NCBI RefSeq assembly: GCF_016888515.1 | Contig: NZ_JAFEJK010000003.1 | Span: forward strand, 124,001-188,000 | From: Shimia biformata | GTDB taxonomy: Bacteria > Pseudomonadota > Alphaproteobacteria > Rhodobacterales > Rhodobacteraceae | Reading direction: 5' to 3' | DNA: 64,000 nucleotides | Part shown: positions 1 through 8,849 of the stretch, piece after piece | Position numbering within the stretch: position 1 is the stretch's first letter | Layout: each line of letters begins with the position of its first letter | The notes under the pieces: model-generated | Told to the model about the DNA's origin: nothing | What the model saw: only the letters and a program-made list of their open reading frames with translations | Database searches by the model: none | Position numbers and translations under genes: made by a program

Positions 1-2
1 CC

Positions 3-260
3 GCCGCACAGGGACTGGCTCCGCATCTGCGTGTCAATGCCATCGGACCCGGTCCCACTTTGCCCGGTCACCGCCAGACAGCCGAACAGTTTGCCGCCCA
101 ACGCGCCGCAACCGTGCTGGGCCGGGGGGCTGGGCCGGATGACATCACGGCGGCGCTGGGCTACCTGCTGGACGCCCCGGCGGTGACCGGTCAGATGGTC
201 TGCATCGACGGCGGGCAACACCTGTCCTGGCAGACCCCGGACGTAGTGGGGGTAGAGTAA
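3..260 (+). CDS. SDR family oxidoreductase, C-terminal part (cut by window edge)
   Basis: The last 85 residues of a short-chain dehydrogenase/reductase; the N-terminus with the NAD(P) Gly motif and the YxxxK catalytic site lies outside the window. Visible are the post-catalytic strand RVNAIGPGPT and the C-terminal SDR signature VTGQMVCIDGGQHL, which in this family closes the cofactor pocket before the final strand. The substrate cannot be told from the tail. Its place next to uvrC, pgsA and the moa genes matches an order I recall from roseobacters, where the gene is often called a FolM-like pteridine or dihydrofolate reductase; that is inference only. Confidence 0.8.
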   Translation, partial: AAQGLAPHLRVNAIGPGPTLPGHRQTAEQFAAQRAATVLGRGAGPDDITAALGYLLDAPAVTGQMVCIDGGQHLSWQTPDVVGVE

Positions 261-554
261 ACCTGACTTCGGTTTGCAAGTTTTGCACTGGGGGCAGTGC
301 AGTTACAAAAGTGTTACAAAAACACTAATGTTTTCAATAATTTGCGTGGCGCACAAAATAATACTGTTTAAAAACAACGAGTTAAAAACCTGCTCAAAAA
401 ATAGGCAAAGTAACGAAACCCGCCGAAAACAAGCGAAATTTCCAATTCGTCGAAGTTTGTCCATAGAGTTATCCACAGCTTTCGTGGATGTCTTTACCCT
501 TGCGTGAGACGCGCGAAGATTGCAGCGAGGGGGAAAGAATCATATCTCGTCAAT
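261..554. other. AT-rich intergenic spacer upstream of uvrC
   Basis: About 290 bases without a convincing gene. The stretch from roughly 290 to 500 is strikingly A/T-rich compared with the GC-rich surroundings and is dominated by A-runs. A 77-codon open frame here (274-507) has no recognisable protein character and no ribosome binding site. The spacer holds a perfect DnaA-type 9-mer at 469-477 and probably the uvrC promoter. Confidence 0.6.
469..477 (+). promoter_or_regulatory. DnaA box (TTATCCACA)
   Basis: Exact match to the consensus DnaA 9-mer, about 78 bases before the uvrC start, at the right end of an A-rich tract. Only one perfect box is seen; a weaker relative (two mismatches) starts around 457. 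It could be a regulatory box for uvrC or part of an unwinding region; one box is not enough to call an origin. Confidence 0.5.
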
Positions 555-2420
555 ATGACCAGTTCTGACGCCACGCCCCAGACGGGCCATGCCCGCATCC
601 ACGCCTATCTCAAGACCCTTGACGGCTCCCCCGGCGTCTATCGGATGCTGGATGCGCAGGCGCGGGTTCTCTATGTCGGCAAGGCGCGAAACCTGCGGGC
701 GCGGGTGTCGAACTATGCCCGTCCGCAGGGGCATTCGGCCCGCATTTCGAGGATGATCTCGGAAACCGCGTCGATGATGTTCCTCACCACCAAGACCGAG
801 ACCGAGGCGCTTCTGCTTGAACAGAACCTGATCAAGCAGCTGAAACCGCGCTACAACGTCCTGCTGCGCGACGACAAGAGCTTTCCCAACATCCTCGTCA
901 GCGCCGAACACGCCTTTCCCCAGATCAAGAAGCATCGCGGCGCCAAGAAGGAAAAGGGCGCCTATTACGGCCCCTTCGCCAGCGCCGGCGCGGTGAACCG
1001 GACGCTGAACCAGTTGCAAAAGGCATTCCTGCTGCGCAACTGCTCGGACGCGCAGTTCGAAAGCCGCACGCGTCCCTGCCTTCTCTATCAGATCAAGCGT
1101 TGCTCGGCCCCATGCGTGGGTCTGATCTCGGAAGCCGACTATGCCGCGTCGGTGGCTGATGCCGAACGCTTCCTGTCCGGGCGCTCGACCCAGGTGCAGG
1201 AAAGCCTTGCAATCGAGATGCAGCAGGCGTCCGACGCCATGGAATTTGAACGCGCCGCCGCGCTGCGCGACCGCATCAAGGCGCTGACATCGGTGCAGAC
1301 CGCGCAGGGCATCAACCCGCGCGGCGTGCGAGAGGCCGACGTGATCGGGCTGCATCTGGAAAACGGGCAGGCCTGTGTGCAGGTCTTTTTCATCCGCGCC
1401 AACCAGAACTGGGGCAACCGCGACTATTACCCGCGCGTCGGGGCCGATATCGAGGCCGCAGAGGTGCTTGAGGCTTTCATCGGCCAGTTCTACGACACCA
1501 AGGATCCGCCCCGTCAGCTGATCCTGTCCCATGCCATCGAAAACGCCGACCTTATGGCCGAGGCGCTGACCCAGAAGCTGGGAAAACGGGTCGATATTCT
1601 TGTGCCCCAGCGCGGCGAGAAGGCGGAACTGGTCATCAGCGCCACCCGCAACGCCCGCGAAAGCCTCGCCCGCAAAATGTCGGAAACCGCGACGCAGGCC
1701 AAACTGCTGCGCGGCATCGCCGAGGCGTTCGACCTCGACGCCCCGCCTCAGCGGATCGAGGTCTATGACAACAGCCACATCCAAGGGGCTCACGCGGTTG
1801 GCGCGATGATTGTCGCCGGGCCGGACGGGTTCATGAAGAACGCCTATCGCAAGTTCAACATCAAGGGTGTCGACCTGACACCGGGCGACGATTTCGGCAT
1901 GATGAAAGAGGTCCTGTCCCGCCGCTTCAAACGCCTGATCAAGGAAGACCCGGATCGGGAAAACGGCATGTGGCCCGACCTGCTGCTGATCGACGGCGGT
2001 GCCGGGCAGGTCAGTGCGGTGGCGGAAATCATGGCCGAATACGGGGTCGAGGACATCCCCATGGTCGGTGTCGCCAAGGGCGTCGACCGCGACCACGGCA
2101 AGGAAGAGTTCCACCGGGTTGGCAAGATGCCTTTCGCCCTGCGCCGCAACGACCCGGTCTTATACTTCATCCAGCGCCTCCGGGACGAGGCGCACCGTTT
2201 CGCCATCGGCACCCACCGCGCCAAGCGGTCAAAGGCCGTCGGCGCGACCCCGCTCGATGACGTGCCGGGTGTCGGCGCGACCCGCAAACGCGCGCTTCTG
2301 GCGCATTTCGGCTCGGCCAAGGCGGTCAGCCGCGCCAACCTTGCCGATCTCAAGGCGGTCGATGGAATCTCGGGGACATTGGCGGAAACCATTTACGATT
2401 TCTTCCACGAAAAGGGCTAG
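555..2420 (+). CDS. uvrC: Excinuclease ABC subunit C
   Basis: UvrC (621 aa) makes the 3' and 5' incisions beside lesions bound by UvrAB in nucleotide excision repair. The N-terminal GIY-YIG nuclease is seen in [10 protein letters not shown] and [14 protein letters not shown]. The middle holds the Cys cluster [19 protein letters not shown] and the UVR region ([17 protein letters not shown]) that contacts UvrB. The RNase H-like 5' nuclease follows ([21 protein letters not shown]), then a C-terminal helix-hairpin-helix pair ([19 protein letters not shown]). Length fits the family. The frame is open back to 504, but the ATG at 555 starts the conserved part and follows the AT-rich spacer. It converges on the next gene with 3 bases between the stops. 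Confidence 0.97.
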   Translation: MTSSDATPQTGHARIHAYLKTLDGSPGVYRMLDAQARVLYVGKARNLRARVSNYARPQGHSARISRMISETASMMFLTTKTETEALLLEQNLIKQLKPRYNVLLRDDKSFPNILVSAEHAFPQIKKHRGAKKEKGAYYGPFASAGAVNRTLNQLQKAFLLRNCSDAQFESRTRPCLLYQIKRCSAPCVGLISEADYAASVADAERFLSGRSTQVQESLAIEMQQASDAMEFERAAALRDRIKALTSVQTAQGINPRGVREADVIGLHLENGQACVQVFFIRANQNWGNRDYYPRVGADIEAAEVLEAFIGQFYDTKDPPRQLILSHAIENADLMAEALTQKLGKRVDILVPQRGEKAELVISATRNARESLARKMSETATQAKLLRGIAEAFDLDAPPQRIEVYDNSHIQGAHAVGAMIVAGPDGFMKNAYRKFNIKGVDLTPGDDFGMMKEVLSRRFKRLIKEDPDRENGMWPDLLLIDGGAGQVSAVAEIMAEYGVEDIPMVGVAKGVDRDHGKEEFHRVGKMPFALRRNDPVLYFIQRLRDEAHRFAIGTHRAKRSKAVGATPLDDVPGVGATRKRALLAHFGSAKAVSRANLADLKAVDGISGTLAETIYDFFHEKG

Positions 2421-2423
2421 GGC

Positions 2424-3224
2424 CTAATCCCTGCGGGCAATGGCCGTCGCGATGGCCTGATAGCCATAAAGCGTGCCCGCAGCCAGCCGCCGGTTGTGTT
2501 CCGCGATCAGGGCAGCGGCGAACTCGGGGCTGATGTCCCCGTTTGCCTGCATCCCATTGGCCACAAGATCGACCCACGGCAGCATTTGCGATGTGCTGGA
2601 GACCACCCGGCTTTGCACCGTGAATTCAACCTGGGTCAGTCCCGCACCGTCGATCAACCGGCCCAGTTTTCCGACAACAAACGGGTCGGTGACAAAGACC
2701 CGCACAAACTCTCGCGCGCAGGCGTCAAGCGGGTCATTGGCGAAACTGGCAAGCGAGGCTTTCGAGAAATCGACGTCGCAAATCACCAGATGACCACCGG
2801 GTTTCAATACACGTTGCGCTTCGGAGATCAGCGCCGCCGGGTCAGGCACATGGGTCAGGACCGTGTGCATGATCACATGGTCGGCGCAGGCGTCTGGCAG
2901 GGGCAGCTGCGCACCGTCCGCCACTTCGAAGGCCAGGTTGTCGATCCCCGCGGCCCGGTCCCGCGCCTCGGCGACAAAGCCGGTCGACGGATCATACCCC
3001 AGAACCCGCGCGGGCGCGGCATGGGCGGCGATCCTGCGGGTGACCGCCCCGGCGCCCGCCCCGGTCTCAACAGTCAGACCATCCGGGGCAAATGTCAGCT
3101 TGGACAGGTAGTCGGCGACAACCGCCTCCATCACCGGATCGGATTGCCGGACCTCCATCGAGTCGGCAAACAGCTTGATGAACTCGGGCCCCGCTGCATC
3201 GGGGTCCTGAAACGGGTCGGCCAT
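2424..3224 (-). CDS. Class I SAM-dependent methyltransferase
   Basis: A 266-residue Rossmann-fold methyltransferase of the UbiE/Methyltransf_11 type. Motif I is relaxed (TVETGAGAGAVTRRI), the acidic motif is ARVLGYDPS, and the post-motif segment ADHVIMHTVLTHVPDP plus VLKPGGHLVICDVDF is typical for small-molecule methyltransferases. The start at 3224 is preferred over one ten codons upstream because a GAGGTG ribosome binding site lies just before it. Substrate unknown. It interrupts the usual uvrC-pgsA neighbourhood together with the next small gene, with which it shares the strand (45-base gap). Confidence 0.8.
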   Translation of the reverse strand: MADPFQDPDAAGPEFIKLFADSMEVRQSDPVMEAVVADYLSKLTFAPDGLTVETGAGAGAVTRRIAAHAAPARVLGYDPSTGFVAEARDRAAGIDNLAFEVADGAQLPLPDACADHVIMHTVLTHVPDPAALISEAQRVLKPGGHLVICDVDFSKASLASFANDPLDACAREFVRVFVTDPFVVGKLGRLIDGAGLTQVEFTVQSRVVSSTSQMLPWVDLVANGMQANGDISPEFAAALIAEHNRRLAAGTLYGYQAIATAIARRD

Positions 3225-3269
3225 AATCACCTCAAATATCAATGCGTCATTCAAAATGGCGCTTTGCCG

Positions 3270-3599
3270 TCAGGCCGATGCGCGTTCCTTTCCGAATTGC
3301 ATGCGCACGACCTTTTCGACAAACGCCGCCATCGCATCCGGTCCCGAGGCACGGTCTTTCACGTGAATACAGATATCAGGCCGCCGCGTGGCGATCAGGC
3401 TGACAAGATCGCCACGGATATCATCCGGCAACGACCCGCCGATCACCACACAGGCGATCCCTGGCTCGGTATCCAGCTGCCGCATCACCTCGGCGTGGTC
3501 ATGCGCGCCCAGCCAGTTGACCGGCAAATGGTCCAGCTGGCGCGGGATATCGTCGATCACGCGACGGAGTTTGCCGACAAGCAGAACAACAGGTTTCAT
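3270..3599 (-). CDS. Hypothetical protein, receiver-like alpha/beta fold
   Basis: A 109-residue cytoplasmic protein that I do not recognise. The start is set by an excellent AAGGAGA site before the ATG at 3599. It has alternating strands and helices (VVLLVGKL, GIACVVIGGSLPDD, DICIHVKDRAS), which suggests a CheY-like or other doubly wound fold, but the phospho-acceptor Asp and the Lys of real receivers are not evident. It lies upstream of the methyltransferase on the same strand and diverges from pgsA. A role in sensing or protein interaction is only a guess. Confidence 0.6.
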   Translation of the reverse strand: MKPVVLLVGKLRRVIDDIPRQLDHLPVNWLGAHDHAEVMRQLDTEPGIACVVIGGSLPDDIRGDLVSLIATRRPDICIHVKDRASGPDAMAAFVEKVVRMQFGKERASA

Positions 3600-3744
3600 G
3601 TGGTCTCCTTTCCTCGCAGGCTCGGTTCTCGCCGGGCCCGGAAAATGGGACCGGCACAATCAGTTTAGCACAGATTGCCGCGTTCCGGGGGGCGGGGCAT
3701 TTTCGACGCTTCCCACTGCGCCGGAAACGCATTAGTTAAGCGTC

Positions 3745-4410
3745 ATGGTCTGGAATATCCCCAACATCCTTTCGATCCTCCGATTGCTGGCCGCGCCGAT
3801 GGTGGCGGTCATGTTCCTTTACTTCACGCGCCCCTATGCCGACTGGTTCGCGCTGTGCCTGTTCCTGCTGGCCGCGGTGACCGACTGGTTCGACGGCTAC
3901 CTTGCGCGGCTGTGGAAGCAGGAAACCAAGATGGGCGCGATGATCGACCCGATCGCGGACAAGGCAATGGTGGTGATCGCGCTGATGGTGATCGTCGGAT
4001 ACTCGGCGGAACACTGGACGCCGTGGCTGGTGCTGCCCGCCACCGTGATCCTGTTCCGCGAGGTCTTTGTCAGCGGGCTGCGCGAGTTTCTGGGCGATGT
4101 CGCCGGCACGCTCAAGGTGACCAAGCTGGCCAAGTGGAAAACCGCGACGCAGATGGTGGCGATTGCCGTGCTGTTCGGACAGGGCGTGTTCGAGCATTAC
4201 CTCGGCATGTCGGTCCTTGGCATGGATCAGGCGCTGTTCCAGTCGATCATGGCGGGCGAGACCGAGGATTTGCACGGTATCCTGTGGAAATATGACGGCA
4301 TGATCTGGTCCGGGCGGATCGGGCTGGTGCTGTTGTGGGTTGCTGCCGTGCTGACGCTGATCACGGGTATCGATTACTTCCGCAAATCGCTGCCGTATCT
4401 GAAGGGGTAG
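3745..4410 (+). CDS. pgsA: CDP-diacylglycerol-glycerol-3-phosphate 3-phosphatidyltransferase
   Basis: PgsA (221 aa) makes phosphatidylglycerol phosphate, the committed step to phosphatidylglycerol and cardiolipin, in the inner membrane. The CDP-alcohol phosphotransferase motif D-x2-D-G-x2-A-R-x8-G-x3-D-x3-D is complete, from DWFDGYLARLW to GAMIDPIADK. Several hydrophobic helices surround it, and the N-terminal NIPNILSILRLLAAP is typical. The gene is followed 3 bases later by moaD and then moaE, all in one direction, so the three are probably cotranscribed. It is slightly longer at the C-terminus than E. coli PgsA. Confidence 0.95.
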   Translation: MVWNIPNILSILRLLAAPMVAVMFLYFTRPYADWFALCLFLLAAVTDWFDGYLARLWKQETKMGAMIDPIADKAMVVIALMVIVGYSAEHWTPWLVLPATVILFREVFVSGLREFLGDVAGTLKVTKLAKWKTATQMVAIAVLFGQGVFEHYLGMSVLGMDQALFQSIMAGETEDLHGILWKYDGMIWSGRIGLVLLWVAAVLTLITGIDYFRKSLPYLKG

Positions 4411-4413
4411 GCC

Positions 4414-4659
4414 ATGGATGTCCTCTATTTCGCATGGGTGCGCGAACGCATCGGTCTGCCGAAAGAGCGGGTCGAGACATCGGCCACCACGGTCATGGAA
4501 CTGGTCGAGGAACTGCGCAACCGCGAGGAACGGTATCAGGCCGCCTTCGCCGATCTGACCGCGCTGCGTGTGGCGATCGATCAGGATCTCGCCGATTTCG
4601 ACGCGCCGCTGGCCGGTGCGCGTGAGGTCGCGTTTTTTCCGCCAATGACAGGCGGCTAG
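4414..4659 (+). CDS. moaD: Molybdopterin synthase sulfur carrier subunit
   Basis: MoaD (81 aa) is the ubiquitin-fold small subunit of molybdopterin synthase. Its C-terminal Gly-Gly is thiocarboxylated and donates sulfur to precursor Z. The protein ends FFPPMTGG, the diagnostic tail, and starts DVLYFAWVRERIGLP as in other MoaD proteins. It sits 3 bases after pgsA and 3 bases before moaE, so the two synthase subunits are made side by side. Length fits the family. Confidence 0.95.
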   Translation: MDVLYFAWVRERIGLPKERVETSATTVMELVEELRNREERYQAAFADLTALRVAIDQDLADFDAPLAGAREVAFFPPMTGG

Positions 4660-4662
4660 GTC

Positions 4663-5100
4663 ATGCGGATCGTCGTCCAGTCCGACCCGTTCGATTTCGG
4701 CGCCGAAGCCGGAGAGTTTGCCGCCGGGCATCACGATATGGGCGCGGTTGTCACATTCACCGGCATCGTTCGGGGTGATGGCGGGCTCGACCGGATGGAG
4801 ATCGAGCATTACCCCGGCATGACCGAAAAGGCGCTGGAAAAGATCGCGGGCGAAGCACGGGAACGCTGGTCGCTGGGCGATGTCTTGGTCATCCACCGTT
4901 TCGGCGCGATGAAACCGGGTGAGATGATTATGATGGTCGCCACCGCCGCGCCGCATCGCAAGGACGCGTTCGAGGCCGCTGAATACCTGATGGACTACCT
5001 CAAATCCCGCGCCCCGTTCTGGAAGCAGGAATTCACCGCCGACGGCAGCGCCTGGGTCGCCGCCAAGGACGAGGACGAGGACGCCCTGACCCGGTGGTAA
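4663..5100 (+). CDS. moaE: Molybdopterin synthase catalytic subunit
   Basis: MoaE (145 aa) is the large subunit of molybdopterin synthase, converting precursor Z (cPMP) to molybdopterin with sulfur from MoaD. Recognised by GAVVTFTGIVRGD, the LEIEHY-like segment MEIEHYPGMTEKALEKI, VLVIHRFGAMKPGE, and AAPHRKDAFEAAEYLMDYLK followed by the Lys-rich FWKQE segment that holds the active-site lysine. It forms a pair with the preceding moaD; other molybdenum cofactor genes lie at 20.1 kb and 33.5-36.7 kb. Confidence 0.96.
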   Translation: MRIVVQSDPFDFGAEAGEFAAGHHDMGAVVTFTGIVRGDGGLDRMEIEHYPGMTEKALEKIAGEARERWSLGDVLVIHRFGAMKPGEMIMMVATAAPHRKDAFEAAEYLMDYLKSRAPFWKQEFTADGSAWVAAKDEDEDALTRW

Positions 5101-5135
5101 CTTGGAACTGACCCTGTTACGTTCGCCGCGAGGCG

Positions 5136-6335
5136 ATGCAGGACATGACACAGCTAGAGATCACCAACCGCCAAGCCCGCTGGCTTTGGCTCGAGTCCCA
5201 GGGTCTTTCCACGACACCGACCGGCCCCGTGAACCTGCGCGATATCGTGGACCGGCTTGGGGTTTTGCAGCTTGATACGATCCGCGTGGTGGCGCGGGCG
5301 CATGACCATATCCTCTGGTCCCGCAACCAGAACTACCGTGAGCCGATGTTGCACAAGCTGCACGCCGAAGACCGCGCTGTGTTCGAGCACTTCAGCCATG
5401 ACGCCTGCCTGATGCCGATCGAGGTCTTTCCTTATTGGACACGGCAGTTCCGCCGGATGCGGGAAAAGATGGACCGGGCCGGATGGCTGAAAGGGCTGCC
5501 GGACGCCAGGGGCCGCGCCGAAATCCGTGACCGGATCGCGCGAGAGGGGCCGCTGTCGTCCCATGCGTTCGACACCCGTATCAAGGAACGAAAACACATG
5601 TGGCAGCGCCCGCCGCACAAGCTGGCGCTGGACTACATGTGGCATTGCGGCGAACTGACGACGTCCCACCGCGAGAATTTTGTCAAATTCTACGATCTGA
5701 CAGACCGGGTGATCCCCGAAACGGTGCGGGATCTCGAAGTGCCGGAACAGGATCAACTGGATTTCCTGCACTGCGCGGCGCTGGACCGGCTGGCCTTCGG
5801 ATCAGCCGGCGAAATTCAGCGGTTCTGGGACATCGCAAATGCCAACGAGGTGAAAAGCTGGCTGGCCCTTGCCGGGGCCGGGTTGGTCGAGGTCAGGTAT
5901 CAGGGTGCGGACAAGACCTGGTATCGCGCATATGCCCCGCCGGACATCGAACAGCGTCTGGCCGACCTTCGCGCGCCGACATCGCGGCTGCGTATTCTGA
6001 ACCCGTTTGATCCGGTCATCCGCGACCGCGCCCGCCTGCTGCGGTTGTTCGGTTTTGACTACCGGATCGAGGTCTTTGTTCCCGCGTCAAAGCGGCGTTT
6101 CGGGTACTATGTCTATCCGATCCTGGAAGGCGACCGCATGGTTGGCCGCATCGAGGTGAAGGCCGACAGAAAGGCCAACGAACTGCGTGTTCAGCGTCTG
6201 TGGGCCGAACCCGGCATCAAATGGACTGGCGCACGCGCGGACAAGCTGGCTGCAGAATTGCAGCGCATGTCACGTTTTGTCGGTTGTCCCGAAATCGTCT
6301 GGATGTGTGGCGCTCAGCCCGAGATCGCGGCCTGA
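5136..6335 (+). CDS. YcaQ/AlkX-like winged-helix DNA glycosylase
   Basis: A 399-residue protein of the HTH_42 (YcaQ) family, whose characterised members unhook interstrand crosslinks and remove bulky alkylated bases. The N-terminal segment ARWLWLESQGL followed by DIVDRLGVLQLDTIRVVARAHD and LWSRN matches the family. The C-terminal half has RLRILNPFDPVIRDRARLLRLFGFDYRIE and a YYVYPILEGDRMVGRIEVKADR segment, also typical. The QLD at the end of the first motif corresponds to the catalytic QxD I recall for YcaQ. Two in-frame ATGs (5136, 5145) are possible starts; neither has a strong ribosome binding site. Confidence 0.8.
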   Translation: MQDMTQLEITNRQARWLWLESQGLSTTPTGPVNLRDIVDRLGVLQLDTIRVVARAHDHILWSRNQNYREPMLHKLHAEDRAVFEHFSHDACLMPIEVFPYWTRQFRRMREKMDRAGWLKGLPDARGRAEIRDRIAREGPLSSHAFDTRIKERKHMWQRPPHKLALDYMWHCGELTTSHRENFVKFYDLTDRVIPETVRDLEVPEQDQLDFLHCAALDRLAFGSAGEIQRFWDIANANEVKSWLALAGAGLVEVRYQGADKTWYRAYAPPDIEQRLADLRAPTSRLRILNPFDPVIRDRARLLRLFGFDYRIEVFVPASKRRFGYYVYPILEGDRMVGRIEVKADRKANELRVQRLWAEPGIKWTGARADKLAAELQRMSRFVGCPEIVWMCGAQPEIAA

Positions 6336-6358
6336 CTGACAGTCAGGGCCAGTCATCG

Positions 6359-6685
6359 TCAGCCCTGGTTCGTGCGCTCGACATAGGCGCGCAGTTCTTC
6401 GGCCTCGTGCCGGGCTTCGCGCAGACCTTCCATCGCCGCTGACAGTTCCGCCTCGGTTTGGGTCAGCTGGTTGGTCAATTCCGCTTCGCGCTGCTGCAGA
6501 TAGGTGATCGCCTGATCGCGGGTTTCCTCGGCCTCGTGCAGTTCCTGGCTCATGCGCTCAAGCTGATCGACATCGGATTGCGCGACCCGGGTAAAGCGAT
6601 GCACCAGCCAGTTGGCGAACCAGCCCATGCAAAAGGCCACGAACAGGATCACGGCCGCCGTGATAATGAATTCAATTCTGGTCAT
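6359..6685 (-). CDS. Membrane-anchored coiled-coil protein
   Basis: A 108-residue protein with one N-terminal membrane helix (EFIITAAVILFVAFCMGWFANWL) followed by a long Glu/Gln-rich heptad region (DVDQLERMSQELHEAEETRD onward) that should form a coiled coil. No catalytic motif. Its ATG lies inside the last codons of the OmpA-family gene, overlapping it by 14 bases in another frame, so the two are translationally linked. The design resembles small envelope scaffolds such as YhcB/LapA-like proteins, but I cannot assign a family. Confidence 0.75.
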   Translation of the reverse strand: MTRIEFIITAAVILFVAFCMGWFANWLVHRFTRVAQSDVDQLERMSQELHEAEETRDQAITYLQQREAELTNQLTQTEAELSAAMEGLREARHEAEELRAYVERTNQG

Positions 6686-8786
6686 TTGTACCAGCCTCCT
6701 GTCCTGCCTCGCCGTTTTCGGCGTTATTGTCTGCGTCCGGTTCTGCGCCCGACTCCGCATCGGCCGCGTCGCCGCTGCCATCGTCGCCCGAACCCCCGTC
6801 ACCGGAACCTTGGTCGCTGGAACCTTCGTCCCCCGCGCCCTGATCGCCCGAGCCTGCCTCGTTTCCAGCGTCATCGCCTGATTCGTTGGGCGTATCAACC
6901 TTCGTTTCTTCGGATTGTGACGATTCCCCCCCCGACTCCGCCCCGGTTTCGGTGGATTCTTCGGTTGCGTCGTCGGTCTCTCCGTCGATCAGGACAAATT
7001 CGATCCGGCGGTTTGCCTCGCGGCCTTCCTCGGTGTCGTTGTCGGCAATCGGGTTGTCTTCACCATACCCCTTGGCGACAAAACCCGAGGTCAGGATGCG
7101 GCGGTCATGCAGCGCGTTCAGAACGGCGGTGGCGCGGGTCTGGCTCAAAGCCAGGTTCATCTCTTCGCGGCCCTGGCTGTCGGTATAGCCCTGGATCTCG
7201 ATCCGCACCTCGACGCAGTCGCGCAGCACGGCGGCAATGTCGTCCAGAATCTCGGCGGCGCTGGCATCCAGCGTGCCGGACCCCGGTTCGAACGTCAGCT
7301 TGCGTTCCTTCAGGATGGTTTGGATGTCCGCAACGCAATCCTCGGGTTTGGGAAGCTGCGCAATCGGGTCCAGCGCCTCGTTATAAGTCACATCCATCTG
7401 GAAGCGGTCTGACTGGTCCAGCTTCTCGGCCAGGATACGGCTTATATCGTCGTTGGCGTCGGGGCGGTTTGAAATGCCGCGCAGGGTGACCATGTCCGGT
7501 GTGACTGTCAGGACGCCATTGTGCAACTGGGCCAGCGCATCCAGCCCGGCGGCTACCCGCAACGACCAGTTCGCAGGCAGCGTGTCATCCAGCCGCGCCG
7601 CCATATGGACGGCCTCGCTGCCAAAACGGGCATGGGCATAGGACAGTGTCGTCGCGCGGGTCAGTTCCTCGCGCAGGCGACCGCGCAGCTGCACCAGCCC
7701 TTCCGGGCTGAGCGTGGCGACGAATTCCGGGACACCGGCCTCGTTGCCCTCGGGCGGGGCGGGCAGGGTGGCATGCAGGGCAAAGACTTCGGGCAGGCGG
7801 TTTTCAAGGCCGCCCACGACCTTGTCGAACAGCGCCTGATCCGTGCCCATTGCCGCGTTCAGCGTGATATCGGCATCCGAGAAGGTCACCGTCCCGCTGC
7901 CAAGTTCGGTCAGCCCGGCAATTGCCAGTTCCACCGCCTCGGCCCAGCGCGGGGTGGGGACGCCCAGACCGATCGTGCAATCCGCTCTGCCGGGAACCCC
8001 GGCCTTGCGCGCAGCGGTCAGAATGCGGGTGCGGGCCTTGTCGCTGTCGGCAGAGCAGGCATCGAAGCGCGGCCCGGCCTCGTCGATCAGGAAGCGCAGC
8101 GTGAAAGGTGTGATGACCGGGCGCGGCGCTTGCAGGTCCAGAACAAGCCGCAGGTTGCCGGGCGCGCGGCGCGTCAGGCGCCCCTCGGTCTCGACCCGGT
8201 GTTCAAGGCTGTCCGTCATGGCGCGGATCGTGACCCTGTCGGCCTCGACCGAGATCTTCGATTTCGGCAGCAGGTCCAGCGCGAACAGCCCGTAATCCAG
8301 CGCCCCGGTCCAGCCGGCCGGCGGGGTATAGGCGGCGGTTTCCAGAAGGTCGGTAACCGGCGCGTCCCCGGCCAGCTTGATGATGCGTTTGACCACGTCC
8401 TCGCGGTTTGACGCCTCGGGCATCAGCCCGATCAGCGAAATTCCGGCCTCGTTGCGCAGCATTTCCACCGAAAAGCGCGGCGGCGCGATGGCGGCGGTGG
8501 CCTCGACCTGCATGTTGTCGATCACGCGGGCCGCATCGACGACCCCCCCGGCAACCGAGATCGCCTTGAAGCGCGCGGCCTCGGTGGGGGCGACGCCGGT
8601 AACAAAGACCTGCAACCCTTCGGCATGGACCTCGGTCCAGTCCAGCCCCTCCTTGTGCAGCGCGATCTCGACACTTTCCTGCGACGTGTTCTCGATCAGG
8701 TCCGCCGAAAGGCTGGCCGCGACGAGGCTGAGGATGGCGGCGACGGCAAAGGTCGCGAACAGGGTCAGAAGTGAGGAAAGGCGCAT
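6672..8786 (-). CDS. OmpA-family protein with BON-like repeats and an acidic tail
   Basis: A 704-residue envelope protein. A signal peptide or anchor opens it (LLTLFATFAVAAILSLVAAS), then a long region with BON-like modules (VEIALHKEGLDWTEVHAEGLQVFVTGVAPTEA and similar stretches, split here for brevity). An OmpA/MotB peptidoglycan-binding domain follows, seen in VRIEIQGYTDSQGREEMNLA, LSQTRATAVLNAL and NRRIEFVLID. After it comes a tail of roughly 90 residues made mostly of Gly, Ser, Asp and Glu, unusual because OmpA domains commonly end the protein. It is downstream of ubiA on the same strand and probably tethers the envelope to peptidoglycan. Confidence 0.85.
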   Translation of the reverse strand: MRLSSLLTLFATFAVAAILSLVAASLSADLIENTSQESVEIALHKEGLDWTEVHAEGLQVFVTGVAPTEAARFKAISVAGGVVDAARVIDNMQVEATAAIAPPRFSVEMLRNEAGISLIGLMPEASNREDVVKRIIKLAGDAPVTDLLETAAYTPPAGWTGALDYGLFALDLLPKSKISVEADRVTIRAMTDSLEHRVETEGRLTRRAPGNLRLVLDLQAPRPVITPFTLRFLIDEAGPRFDACSADSDKARTRILTAARKAGVPGRADCTIGLGVPTPRWAEAVELAIAGLTELGSGTVTFSDADITLNAAMGTDQALFDKVVGGLENRLPEVFALHATLPAPPEGNEAGVPEFVATLSPEGLVQLRGRLREELTRATTLSYAHARFGSEAVHMAARLDDTLPANWSLRVAAGLDALAQLHNGVLTVTPDMVTLRGISNRPDANDDISRILAEKLDQSDRFQMDVTYNEALDPIAQLPKPEDCVADIQTILKERKLTFEPGSGTLDASAAEILDDIAAVLRDCVEVRIEIQGYTDSQGREEMNLALSQTRATAVLNALHDRRILTSGFVAKGYGEDNPIADNDTEEGREANRRIEFVLIDGETDDATEESTETGAESGGESSQSEETKVDTPNESGDDAGNEAGSGDQGAGDEGSSDQGSGDGGSGDDGSGDAADAESGAEPDADNNAENGEAGQEAGTNDQN

Positions 8787-8849
8787 CCGGTCAAGGTCTT
8801 GTCATTGTTTGTTGGCGATGTTGATACGACGCGCGCTTGGCCCATGCAA

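Noticed and set aside
290-500. Calling the AT-rich tract the chromosome origin
   Set aside because: Only one perfect DnaA box and no typical origin genes beside it; kept as a question in the findings.
274-507. A 77-codon frame in the AT-rich spacer
   Set aside because: No ribosome binding site and no recognisable protein features; AT bias, not coding signal, keeps it open.
540-2114. A 524-codon open frame on the minus strand of uvrC
   Set aside because: Shadow frame of a GC-rich gene; composition is not protein-like and uvrC explains the sequence fully.
3736-5151. A 471-codon minus-strand frame across pgsA, moaD and moaE
   Set aside because: Mirror of three well-recognised genes; His/Gln/Arg-rich nonsense sequence.
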